Below, in pieces: positions 1 to 7,013 of a DNA stretch of 16,886 bases (within the stretch, counting starts at the first letter, position 1; the number at the start of each line of letters is the position of its first letter). A model generated the notes under the pieces. The model was not told the DNA's origin, did no database searches, and saw only the letters and a list, made by a program, of their open reading frames with translations. Made by a program: the position numbers and the translations under genes. This DNA is from 4572-13 sp964594065 (GTDB lineage Bacteria; Planctomycetota; Phycisphaerae; Sedimentisphaerales; Anaerohalosphaeraceae). The stretch is taken from assembly GCA_964594065.1 (NCBI GenBank), contig CAZQKX010000076.1, positions 1 through 16,886 of the forward strand, in the 5' to 3' direction.

Positions 1-599
1 CTAAGGGACAGGATACCCGGCCGATCACGGATCGGGTCAAAGAGTCACTGTTCAGTATTTTATGGAGCAAGGGCAAGCTGGAAGACTGTGTAGTAGCCGA
101 TCTGTTCTGCGGGACCGGTTCGATGGGACTGGAAGCGCTGAGCCGGGGGGCGAAATTCTGCACGTTTATCGACGGCAGCCGGAAGGTCATCGAGATTCTC
201 GATCGTAATATCGAAAAGGCGGGCTTTCTGGCCGAATCCAAAAGCGTTTGTGCCAATATCCTCAAAGTCGGTGCGGCTATGACCCCGGAGTATGGCGGCT
301 ATGACTTAATATTCGTCGATCCGCCGTATAAGATGAGCACAAACTGCGGGACCGGCTCGAAAGTGGCGAAAATGATGGAGCTGATCGATACGCAAACCAA
401 CAAAGGCGGCATGGTGACATTACGAACGCATCTGCGGTCATATATCGAAGATGCTTACGGCGAATTGATCAAAGCCGACCAGCGCAAGTGGGGCAACATG
501 AAAATCGCCTTCTTCCAGAAGCCAGCCAATGAGGAAGATGAAAACGCAGATGATGCGGATTGTAACCATGAAGCACATGAAGAGCTTGAAGAAATTTAA
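1..599 (+). CDS. rsmD: 16S rRNA (guanine(966)-N2)-methyltransferase RsmD, 5' end cut by the window
   Basis: The open frame is already running at base 3 and ends at the TAA at 597-599, giving 198 visible residues. It begins with the TRPITDRVKESLFSIL block typical of the RsmD N-terminus, so roughly the first 15-20 residues lie outside the window. The SAM-binding loop follows as DLFCGTGSMGLEALSRGA, and the catalytic motif IV is DPPY (within IFVDPPYK, about bases 316-330). The family methylates the exocyclic N2 of G966 of 16S rRNA during 30S assembly, using SAM. After the last beta strand (MKIAFFQKP) the protein has an acidic tail of about 25 residues rich in Asp and Glu, which looks like a lineage-specific extension. 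The stop codon merges into a degenerate intergenic repeat. Family assignment is firm. Only the true start is unseen. Confidence 0.93.
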   Translation, partial: KGQDTRPITDRVKESLFSILWSKGKLEDCVVADLFCGTGSMGLEALSRGAKFCTFIDGSRKVIEILDRNIEKAGFLAESKSVCANILKVGAAMTPEYGGYDLIFVDPPYKMSTNCGTGSKVAKMMELIDTQTNKGGMVTLRTHLRSYIEDAYGELIKADQRKWGNMKIAFFQKPANEEDENADDADCNHEAHEELEEI

Positions 600-657
600 C
601 CACGAATTTTCACAAATAATTAACTTTTGCCACAGAGGACACCGAGAGCTCAGAGAA
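597..657. repeat. degenerate short-period intergenic repeat after rsmD
   Basis: The gap after rsmD opens, at the stop codon itself, with TAACCACGAATTTTCACAAA. That resembles the CCACGAATGAACACGAAT repeat at the 3' end of hypF (from 9311). It continues with a 9-base degenerate tandem unit at 631-657: CACAGAGGA, CACCGAGAG, CTCAGAGAA. Short A/G-rich units of this kind are common intergenic filler in environmental genomes. No function is implied. The repeat lies upstream of the ribosome-binding site of the next gene and explains an upstream in-frame ATG at 627, which I do not accept as the start. Confidence 0.5.
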
Positions 658-686
658 AAATAGAACATTTTAGAAGGATCATAATA

Positions 687-1310
687 ATGGCGAAAAGATA
701 TATTGTGCTGACTATTATCGTTGGGGTGCTTGTTTTGTTATCAGGCAGTCTTTTCGCATTGTGGTATAAGGGTGGCAATGAGCTTTCAGAGGCATATGTT
801 TCTTATAATCCGGCGACGAATACAACGGTGCAGTATCCTTATGCGCCTGTGTTGTTTTATCGAGGGATCAAAATTCCTGCGCCAGAGGAACCTGTTGTTC
901 TGTTTAAACGATACTATGCGATCAGCGAAAGAGATCCTTACACGGGTTTGTTTACATTAGTCATGTATGAAGAAGATGGACATAATCCATTCTTTGCTTA
1001 CTATGAGAACGGACAGATTGCCGGAAAGGGACATGTTAAGGTGAAGACTCAGATGCCGGATAATCAAATAATCCATAATATGGATGATATTAAGGATGCG
1101 GCGTATTATGATCCTGATGGCAATTTGGTTTCAACCATTCAAGATGGAACCGGCACTCAAATCTTTTATTATCCGGATGGAACAAAGCAATGGGAGCTTG
1201 AATTGGATAATTACCTTAGAAAATCTGCCAAGATGTGGGACAAGGATGGAACGCTAAAGTTTGATAAAGTGTACAGTAAAGAAGAAGCGGAAGCGATAAC
1301 TGCGGATTAA
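687..1310 (+). CDS. membrane-anchored protein with MORN-like (YwqK-type) repeats, function unknown
   Basis: This is a 207-residue protein starting at ATG 687, preceded by a ribosome-binding site AAGGA in TAGAAGGATC. An upstream in-frame ATG at 627 lies inside repeat sequence and lacks such a site. Residues 6-26 form one hydrophobic segment ending in LFALWY with no lipobox, so it is probably a signal anchor with the bulk outside the cytoplasm. The rest carries repeated aromatic and Asp-Gly units: AYYENGQIAGKG (104-115), AYYDPDGNLVST (139-150), FYYPDGTKQWEL (160-171) and KMWDKDGTLKFD (182-193). These match the pattern of MORN_2/YwqK-type repeats, which form beta-strand hairpins. The family name 'antitoxin' is often attached to such proteins without evidence, and no toxin is next to it. 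Repeats flank it on the left. It converges on the desaturase gene. Confidence 0.75.
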   Translation: MAKRYIVLTIIVGVLVLLSGSLFALWYKGGNELSEAYVSYNPATNTTVQYPYAPVLFYRGIKIPAPEEPVVLFKRYYAISERDPYTGLFTLVMYEEDGHNPFFAYYENGQIAGKGHVKVKTQMPDNQIIHNMDDIKDAAYYDPDGNLVSTIQDGTGTQIFYYPDGTKQWELELDNYLRKSAKMWDKDGTLKFDKVYSKEEAEAITAD

Positions 1311-1352
1311 TTTTCACCACCGATTTACATCGTCAATCATATATCCGGAATA

Positions 1353-2381
1353 TTACTTCAGGTGTGGATTAGGCACTTCCTGAGTAAAGTAGTACTCGGG
1401 ATCCTTTCGTTGCTGTTTTGCAATTGGCTGGAGTTCTTTCCAATTTGCCAGGAGCCCTTTGTGCATCACCGGCAGGTCGTCTTTAATAAGTTCATGCAGT
1501 TTGGGAAGATTATAATAGGGAACTGCGGCGTACATATGGTGCTCGATGTGGTAATTCATGTTCCAGTAGAAAAAGCGAAGGAACGGATTGATCAGGATGG
1601 TCCGGCAGCACAGCCGGAAATCCGGTACATTGGGCTTTAGACCGAGGTGCTGGAACTGGTTTAAAAAGACGTTCAGAGCGGGGGCAACGAATGCTCCGGC
1701 CGTCACGATCAACAGCAGGGGCCATAAATCAAAATAGATAAATGCCGCGGCCATGATGATCTGCCCGATCAATAAAAAACGCGCCCAATTAACCATTCTC
1801 TTAAAATTCTTTTTATCCGATTCCGGAAAGATCATCTTTTCCCATTCCCCGTTCAGCACGCCGAACGCATTTTTGATCGTGGCGTAAACAGCCGAAAAAA
1901 AGCCGGGTTGACCGGAGGCGGTACACAACAAGATGGTGCAATACAGTATCCAATGCCATGGTTTTATGATAACCGGCAGCGGGACTTCCAGGTCCAGTCC
2001 GGTATAGGTCGTGACCATATGATGGCGTTCATGGCCGGCCCGATACTTGATAGGATTGGTCCAGCTGAAAAATCCGCACAATCGGATAAAAAAGTCATTA
2101 ACCCATCGGGTTTTAAAGGGCGTTCGGTGAGACAGTTCATGGATGGCGGTATAGACTCCCAAAAAACCGGCAAATGAACCATGGACAAACAGGGCGCCAA
2201 TGAAAAAAGGCCACGGCAGATGCAGCCACGCAAGGTAGGCCGTCGTCCCGGTCAAAACAGTAAAGAGGATTTGTGAAGTGATATGAATCAGAGGTCTCAG
2301 ATTGCTCTTGCGGGTTAGTTCCGATAGCGTTTCTTTGGGAACCGGCGAACGGTACCACTTAATTCTTGTTTGGTTTGTCAT
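1353..2381 (-). CDS. membrane fatty acid desaturase family protein
   Basis: The 342-residue protein has the three histidine clusters of the membrane di-iron desaturase family: HELSH (81-85), HERHH (117-121) and HIEHH (278-282). An additional QFQHLG carries His245. Hydrophobic segments lie around 34-55, 57-80, 143-156 and 203-240, which fits a polytopic inner-membrane enzyme with the His boxes on the cytoplasmic side. Such enzymes use O2 and reduced electron carriers to put double bonds into acyl chains, or to hydroxylate related lipids. The exact substrate cannot be read from sequence. I start at ATG 2381 because GGGAG sits six bases upstream. An ATG nine codons earlier has no such site. The isomerase-like gene ends 41 bases upstream on the same strand, so the two may be co-transcribed. 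Confidence 0.85.
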   Translation of the reverse strand: MTNQTRIKWYRSPVPKETLSELTRKSNLRPLIHITSQILFTVLTGTTAYLAWLHLPWPFFIGALFVHGSFAGFLGVYTAIHELSHRTPFKTRWVNDFFIRLCGFFSWTNPIKYRAGHERHHMVTTYTGLDLEVPLPVIIKPWHWILYCTILLCTASGQPGFFSAVYATIKNAFGVLNGEWEKMIFPESDKKNFKRMVNWARFLLIGQIIMAAAFIYFDLWPLLLIVTAGAFVAPALNVFLNQFQHLGLKPNVPDFRLCCRTILINPFLRFFYWNMNYHIEHHMYAAVPYYNLPKLHELIKDDLPVMHKGLLANWKELQPIAKQQRKDPEYYFTQEVPNPHLK

Positions 2382-2422
2382 TACAATCTCCCAAAATTCA
2401 TACTGCACGCCTCAACATTACT

Positions 2423-3238
2423 TTAACCATTATATCGCTCATTGAGCAAATCTTTCATATACACATTCACATCCCACTGGTTGGCCAGGGGCAGATTGGT
2501 TTCGGGATGGACTTGCATATAAGGTTCCGGGCCGAACTCCGGGGTAATCGTGAAAAATTCACGACCGCTGACCCTGGCATTTTCAATAACCTGGTCCCAC
2601 AACTGGATGTGCCGGTCCAGTACTTCCTGCCATCGGTCAACGCGCGGGTCGGGGATTTGAGGCCCCTCCGGAAATCCCACCCGAGCATGAATGTGATCCG
2701 TTCGAGACAGTGCCAGCGATACCGCTTGCTCCTGATCTTCAAGAAGTGATTCAGCGACAGTAAACCAGTGACTGATATCCAGACCCAATCGTAGATCCTC
2801 AAAATGCTCAAGATACCGTCGAGCGATGTGAGCGGCAAAGCTGAACTTGCCGCGGTGCGTTTCGTGTAAAATCCGGACGCCTGCTTCATCGGCAATCTTG
2901 TGGCTTAATTCGACCAGTTCACAGTTATATTCGAATGGAAAATGGTCTTTTCCTGTTTGTGAATTGATATACAGCGGGTTTGTGTCAATTAGATTGCGAA
3001 GCCGTTTTTCGAAATTCAATTTATGAGTCGCAAAATCAACATCACTTGTTTCCCAGTGCTGGGCAATGAACGACAAACCGGCATTTTCGAGCGTGTTCAA
3101 AATATGACTTTTCTGCTCTGCATCCATAGGCAGGCTTGTTTCCACACCATCGTAGCCTGCGTCTTTGACGCGCTGTACAAAATCTTCTAACGACAGCTTT
3201 TCACTTCCCCATATCGGACAGAAAAAGAGTATCTTCAT
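2423..3238 (-). CDS. sugar phosphate isomerase/epimerase-like TIM barrel protein
   Basis: The 271-residue protein starts at ATG 3238, preceded by GGAGAG at good spacing. An ATG eleven codons upstream is ignored. It has the layout of the xylose isomerase-like/AP endonuclease 2 TIM-barrel family: DAGYDGVET early (27-34), HETHRGK (125-131), LGLDISHW (151-158), DHIHARVG (181-188) and ITPEFGP (231-237). Glu126, Asp154, His157, His184 and Glu234 are the likely divalent-metal and catalytic residues by analogy with the family. Members isomerise or epimerise sugars, inosose or hydroxypyruvate, and the substrate cannot be told from sequence. No signal peptide is visible, so it is probably cytoplasmic. 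It sits between the TlpA-like gene, from which a likely terminator and promoter separate it, and the desaturase gene just downstream. Confidence 0.8.
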   Translation of the reverse strand: MKILFFCPIWGSEKLSLEDFVQRVKDAGYDGVETSLPMDAEQKSHILNTLENAGLSFIAQHWETSDVDFATHKLNFEKRLRNLIDTNPLYINSQTGKDHFPFEYNCELVELSHKIADEAGVRILHETHRGKFSFAAHIARRYLEHFEDLRLGLDISHWFTVAESLLEDQEQAVSLALSRTDHIHARVGFPEGPQIPDPRVDRWQEVLDRHIQLWDQVIENARVSGREFFTITPEFGPEPYMQVHPETNLPLANQWDVNVYMKDLLNERYNG

Positions 3239-3280
3239 TGTGCAGGCTCTCCATAATAGAATAATCAACATCCTTAAGCT

Positions 3281-3310
3281 ATTATAGGGATATTTTAAGC
3301 CGATTGTTCA
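3281..3310 (-). promoter_or_regulatory. candidate sigma70-type promoter for the isomerase-desaturase pair
   Basis: Read on the minus strand, a perfect TATAAT (3286 to 3281) is preceded at 18 bases by TGAACA (3310 to 3305), which matches four of six positions of the -35 consensus. It lies about 45 bases upstream of the chosen isomerase start and just downstream of a likely terminator of the preceding gene. This fits a separate transcription unit for isomerase and desaturase. Confidence 0.4.
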
Positions 3311-3320
3311 GAGATTTATT

Positions 3321-3344
3321 AAAAAAATGTTCCGGATCGGCACA
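3321..3344 (-). terminator. candidate intrinsic terminator after the TlpA-like gene
   Basis: On the minus strand, three bases after the stop codon, the sequence reads TGTGCCG ATC CGGAACA and then seven T residues. The stem has six pairs with one internal G-A mismatch and a three-base loop. Position and polarity suit termination of the 3348-4403 gene. Confidence 0.55.
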
Positions 3345-3347
3345 GAT

Positions 3348-4403
3348 TCATATATTTTGATCTGGCATCGCAGCTTTGTATTTATCCAGTTTCTCTTTCA
3401 ATTGTTTCTGAGCTTCCGGGTAGTCTGTCAGCAGGTCTATTGCCTTTTGTTGTGCTTCGACTGCTTCTTCGGCTTTGCCGGATTCAAACAATATCATTGC
3501 GTATACCTCGTGCACAGCAGGATCTTGTCCATCCGTCAATTGATTGGCTTTTTGTATCGCCTTCAGGGCTATTTGTAAATCTCTTTTATCCTTCGGTAGT
3601 CGAGTTAGAATATCCCAAGCAAACGGAAACAAGCCTTGGGGGGGAGCTTTTTCGATGAATTCCATTGCAATTTGTTGAGTTGCTTCATTTGATTCACCTT
3701 CCCCTACCTTCGTGAAATAATCACGGTACATCGCCATTAATTTTTTCTGAAGTGCTTCTTGTTCTGCTTTTTGTTTGGCGTAGGCGACAGGGTCATAGGC
3801 ATCCTTGACGACCAGATCCAGGATTGCTTCCATCTCCTCCATAGGATGGCCGTTCCAGACGACGTTGCCTTTGGCATCAACAATAAAGGCGTGGGGTATA
3901 CCGCGAGCGCCATAGGCCTGCATGTAATTTTTGTCCGCCATGCGTTTTGCATCGGACGCGATGGTATAGTTCATTTGGTCGCCCATTTTTTCCACAAAAG
4001 GCTTAATGGTGCCCACTGGTTCGGTCGAAATGCCGATGATCGTGACGTTTTGGGATTTGTATTTATTCTGCATTTCCGTCAGGTGCGGAATGCTGGTTTT
4101 GCACGGGGGGCACCATGTTGCCCAGAACTCCACGACATACACCTTGCCCGGCTCAAATGTTACGGGATTTCCCTTGATCCATTCGAGGCCGTCCAGGGCC
4201 GTAGCGGGTTTGGTTTCAGGTTTGGCAATTTCCTCTTTTTCTGCCGGCTGGGGTTTTTCCACATCAGCTTTCGGAGCAGTGGTCTCTGTTTGGGCCGGTT
4301 TCTCGGGTTTGGCGTTGGCGACAGAGGTATCTTCCTTTTTTCCGCACCCAAATGCGAACAAGACTGCTATTATAACTAAAATGCCTTTTTGTGAGGTTCT
4401 CAT
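3348..4403 (-). CDS. TlpA-like thioredoxin-fold lipoprotein with helical C-terminal domain
   Basis: The 351-residue protein has a lipoprotein signal with lipobox FAFGC (Cys20), so it is exported and lipid-anchored. A low-complexity linker rich in Lys, Pro and Glu follows (about 29-68). The thioredoxin domain (about 75-205) carries VVEFWATWCPPCK with the redox pair Cys98 and Cys101, and the cis-proline in GIPHAF (Pro170). The CPPC active site and the TlpA/ResA-like arrangement suggest a thiol-disulfide reductase facing the periplasm, as used in cytochrome c maturation or oxidative protein repair. The target here is unknown. Residues about 210-345 are helical with a TPR-like stretch (DGQDPAVHEVYAMILFESG, KAEEAVEAQQKAIDLL), possibly a partner-binding part. 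AAAGGA lies upstream of ATG 4403. It diverges from the CCA-enzyme gene across 178 bases. Confidence 0.86.
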   Translation of the reverse strand: MRTSQKGILVIIAVLFAFGCGKKEDTSVANAKPEKPAQTETTAPKADVEKPQPAEKEEIAKPETKPATALDGLEWIKGNPVTFEPGKVYVVEFWATWCPPCKTSIPHLTEMQNKYKSQNVTIIGISTEPVGTIKPFVEKMGDQMNYTIASDAKRMADKNYMQAYGARGIPHAFIVDAKGNVVWNGHPMEEMEAILDLVVKDAYDPVAYAKQKAEQEALQKKLMAMYRDYFTKVGEGESNEATQQIAMEFIEKAPPQGLFPFAWDILTRLPKDKRDLQIALKAIQKANQLTDGQDPAVHEVYAMILFESGKAEEAVEAQQKAIDLLTDYPEAQKQLKEKLDKYKAAMPDQNI

Positions 4404-4581
4404 GAATATTCCTTTATTGTTAAAGAATTACATTTTCTAACTTGGGATTATCGTCTTAAAGCCAACCCCCTGTCTTGTAGCTATCATAGCCGGTTTATGG
4501 CTGATGGCAAGCCGTTAAAGGAAGAAAAGTTTTTTTTCATTGTTGATTTAGCCGGTTCTGTTGTAGATTATTAAGGTTATT

Positions 4582-5796
4582 ATGTCGAATCGGAATACAG
4601 CGTTGAAAGTTATTGGCCGGTTGCGCAAAGAGGGTTACCAGGCCCTGTTTGCGGGGGGGTGTGTGCGCGACCGGCTTTTAAGCCGTCCGGCCAAGGATTA
4701 CGATGTAGTGACCGATGCTCTTCCCGAGCGGGTGACGGGGCTGTTTCGCCGAACGCTTGAGATCGGCGCACAGTTCGGTGTGGTGATGGTACTGATGGAC
4801 GGCCAACAGGTTGAAGTGGCGACCTTTCGCACCGAAGGTGGTTATCAGGACGGACGGCATCCGGGGCATGTACAGTTTGCCTCTGCCAAAGAAGACGCTT
4901 CCCGCCGGGACTTTACCGTAAACGGTATGTTTTTTGACCCGATCGAGAAAAAGGTTCTGGATTTTGTCAATGGCCGGCGGGATCTGGAAAAAAGGATTTT
5001 GCGAACCATCGGCGATCCGGATGAGCGGTTTGGCGAGGATTATTTGCGGATGCTGCGGGCGGTGCGTTTTGCGGTGAAGCTGGATTTTGAAATTGATCCG
5101 GCGGCATGGAAATCAATTCAAAAACATGCCTCAAAGATCACGGGCATCAGTGCCGAACGCATTGCGGCAGAGTTAGAGCAGATACTGGCACATCCGAACC
5201 GAACCAAGGGGGCATCTCTGCTGATGGATTCAGGTTTGGCGAAAGCGATCTTTGCCTGCTTTGAGGGCGAAGGGGCAAACTTTGGTGCGGTCGTATTGGA
5301 ACACCTGCCGGAGGCGGTGGATTTTCCGCTGGCGATGGCTTCCTTTTGGGCGGGCTTTCAAACAAAGACAGCACTTGATGAATGTAAGATGCTCAAGCTC
5401 AGTAATTCGCAGCTTAAACATGTTGGATTCCTGCTGGACAACCGCGATGTATTGCTGGATGCTGACTTGCCGCTGTCAAAGCTGAAACTGCTGTTGCATG
5501 AGCCGTACTTCTGGGATTTGATCGCATTGGAAAAGGCGATCCAGAAAGCCAAAGGCCAATCGACCGGCTCGATCCGGACGCTCAAAAAGCGAGCCCTGGA
5601 GATTGACGAAAAGGATATCCGTCCACAGCCGCTTCTGGATGGGCATGAGCTGATGGCTCTGGGGGCAACGCCGGGACCGATGGTCGGTCAACTCGCACAG
5701 GAAATGTACATCGTTCAGCTTGAAGAAAAACTGCACTCCAAACAGCAGGCCGAGACCTGGTGCAAAGGCTGGCTCGAAAAACACAAATCCTTGTAA
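4582..5796 (+). CDS. CCA tRNA nucleotidyltransferase or poly(A) polymerase, class II
   Basis: The 404-residue protein has the class II nucleotidyltransferase head: AGGCVRD (24-30), the metal-binding DYD at 39-41, FRTEGGYQDGRHP (82-94) and RRDFTVNG (108-115). The neck follows with ERFGEDYLRMLRAVRF (148-163), whose EDxxR element selects the incoming nucleotide in CCA-adding enzymes. The C-terminal part (about 175-400) is helical, without an obvious HD phosphohydrolase motif. Family members add or repair the 3' CCA of tRNA from CTP and ATP. Close relatives are poly(A) polymerases, or A-adding or CC-adding enzymes, which motifs alone do not separate, so no gene symbol is given. The start ATG 4582 has AAGG five bases upstream. 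The gene converges on the HPP gene with only two bases between the stop codons. Confidence 0.88.
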   Translation: MSNRNTALKVIGRLRKEGYQALFAGGCVRDRLLSRPAKDYDVVTDALPERVTGLFRRTLEIGAQFGVVMVLMDGQQVEVATFRTEGGYQDGRHPGHVQFASAKEDASRRDFTVNGMFFDPIEKKVLDFVNGRRDLEKRILRTIGDPDERFGEDYLRMLRAVRFAVKLDFEIDPAAWKSIQKHASKITGISAERIAAELEQILAHPNRTKGASLLMDSGLAKAIFACFEGEGANFGAVVLEHLPEAVDFPLAMASFWAGFQTKTALDECKMLKLSNSQLKHVGFLLDNRDVLLDADLPLSKLKLLLHEPYFWDLIALEKAIQKAKGQSTGSIRTLKKRALEIDEKDIRPQPLLDGHELMALGATPGPMVGQLAQEMYIVQLEEKLHSKQQAETWCKGWLEKHKSL

Positions 5797-5798
5797 CG

Positions 5799-6296
5799 TC
5801 AGGTCAGATCCCGGAGTTTATTTCTCAGCACCCAGCGAATGACTGACAGGGCGATGGCAAAGAAAAGTACGCCGGATACGACGGGGATGGTGGCGCCCGT
5901 TGTGACAATACCAAAGGCAGTTCCAGCGGCGGGGGGGTGTTCCATATCAAAGACAACCATGATAAAGATGGCCAGCCCAACGGCCAATCCCATGCCTGCG
6001 GCCTGTTCGATTGTTCCACTGCCCGGGATCAGCCCAAGCAGTATCCAGCCTGCATGACCGCAAATAATTCCGAGAGCATGGCCGCCGATAACATTTCGCG
6101 GCTGGGCGGTAACCTTATCCGGCAAAGCAAAAACGATAAAAGCAGTGGCGCCGAGCGAGGCAATAATGACTTCCTGCTGCATGCCGATAACCAGGACGAT
6201 CAGAAAGATTGAAAATGCGGCAAGCAGGCTTTGGAATACAAAGTACCTCCAATAACTTCGGAACTCGTTCAGCATGTTTAATAAGGACCGATCCAT
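5799..6296 (-). CDS. HPP family integral membrane protein
   Basis: This 165-residue protein has at least four hydrophobic segments (about 18-38, 42-60, 72-92, 100-118 and 130-156). It also has the hallmarks of the HPP family: SLGATAFIVFALP (47-59) followed by QPRNVIGGH (65-73), and the naming motif HPP in MEHPPAAGTA (118-127). HPP proteins are four-helix inner-membrane proteins. Some cyanobacterial and plastid members have been linked to nitrite transport, but the substrate of most bacterial members is unknown. The start at 6296 lacks a clear ribosome-binding site and an ATG at 6275 is an alternative. The length agrees with stand-alone HPP domains, with no C-terminal CBS domains. It converges tail to tail on the CCA-enzyme gene. 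Confidence 0.82.
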   Translation of the reverse strand: MDRSLLNMLNEFRSYWRYFVFQSLLAAFSIFLIVLVIGMQQEVIIASLGATAFIVFALPDKVTAQPRNVIGGHALGIICGHAGWILLGLIPGSGTIEQAAGMGLAVGLAIFIMVVFDMEHPPAAGTAFGIVTTGATIPVVSGVLFFAIALSVIRWVLRNKLRDLT

Positions 6297-6410
6297 ATTG
6301 CTGTTGTCGGCAGGGTAGGCGAAATTTCTATAATATTTAGGGGATTTTCCGGATTTTCAAGCTCCCGTAAATAAGATTGTTACAGGACAGAATTCTTGAT
6401 AAAAGCGCAT

Positions 6411-6435
6411 AAAAAAAGCACTGGTGTTGAAGTGC
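6411..6435 (-). terminator. terminator-like hairpin with T7 tail
   Basis: On the minus strand, GCACT TCAACACC AGTGC is followed directly by seven T residues (6417 to 6411). The five-pair stem is short but perfect. No annotated gene ends here. It would end a short minus-strand transcript starting somewhere in 6440-6600, or attenuate read-through towards the HPP gene. Confidence 0.4.
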
Positions 6436-6944
6436 AGAGGGCAAACGAGCAAAGAAAAAATTTTCTGTTCGCAAATCCGGCGGACCCCGCATCAATGCAA
6501 ATAAATGCGGTGGTGATTTACGTTTGTTGGTATTTTCAGTTTTTGGCATTGGGTTGTTCATTTCGAATTCCTTATGATAGCATTTGGTTAAGTGATGGAC
6601 ATTGTTTCAGTGTTATCAGCAAAAGCGTCTCGTTGTTGTCCCGGCGGAGCCCGTCCAGCTTCCTTAACCAGATAGTACCGAATAATGTGTGAACTTTTTA
6701 TCAATTCTCTGACCCCCAATTGGTCTGTTAACTTTCTATCACTAAACAGCATTATATTGGAAACATGCCTGGATGTCAATGAAATATAAAAGAAATATAA
6801 AGAAAAATGTATGATTCTTTTAAAAATACAGATATGGTTAATTATTCATAATATTATAAGACGTTCATGGGGGATTTTTTTAACTTCATCTTAAATTTTT
6901 CCTTCTCTTTTCAGGGATATCGACAAATTCAAATTGTTTTGCCG

Positions 6945-6972
6945 TTGGCGTTGACCGTTGTGTGCGTATAAT
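6945..6972 (+). promoter_or_regulatory. candidate sigma70-type promoter for hypF
   Basis: TTGGCG (6945-6950) and a perfect TATAAT (6967-6972) are separated by 16 bases. Transcription would begin near 6980, giving a leader of about 35 bases before the hypF start. An overlapping TTGACC at 6951 is only 10 bases from the -10 box and so is not the partner. No recognisable operator overlaps it. Confidence 0.5.
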
Positions 6973-7013
6973 AGGTCACTTTAATTGTTATCGATTACTT
7001 TAACGAGAGACGT

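Larger units (their letters stand above)
6297..7013. other. 717-base intergenic region without a convincing gene
   Basis: Both strands hold only short open frames with unremarkable content. The best is a 74-codon minus-strand frame at 6337-6561 with AAGGA seven bases before its ATG, but a likely terminator lies inside it. Contents I can point to are a minus-strand terminator-like hairpin (6411-6435), a stem CCGCAT/ATGCGG (6487-6510), an 8-bp perfect inverted repeat TGGTTAAG/CTTAACCA (6585-6592 and 6663-6670), a strongly AT-rich stretch from about 6780 to 6900, and the probable hypF promoter (6945-6972). It separates the HPP gene from hypF, so both are transcribed away from it. Confidence 0.6.

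Noticed and set aside
687..1310. Toxin-antitoxin role for the MORN-like protein
   Set aside because: The YwqK-type repeats are often labelled antitoxin, but no partner toxin gene lies beside it and the protein is membrane-anchored.
3759..4379. 206-codon plus-strand frame antisense to the TlpA-like gene
   Set aside because: It is a shadow of a gene with clear lipobox and CPPC motifs. It has no ribosome-binding site or family features.
4530..4537. Run of eight T residues upstream of the CCA-enzyme gene
   Set aside because: The nearest possible stem (GGCT/AGCC) is too short and too far upstream to form an intrinsic terminator.
6337..6561. 74-codon minus-strand frame with AAGGA seven bases before its ATG, in the large gap
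   Set aside because: The peptide shows no domain, signal or membrane pattern, and a terminator-like hairpin with seven T residues lies inside the frame. I prefer a non-coding reading.
6396..6692. 98-codon plus-strand frame in the large gap
   Set aside because: There is no convincing ribosome-binding site or recognisable motif, and it overlaps the inverted-repeat and terminator elements. It is probably chance.
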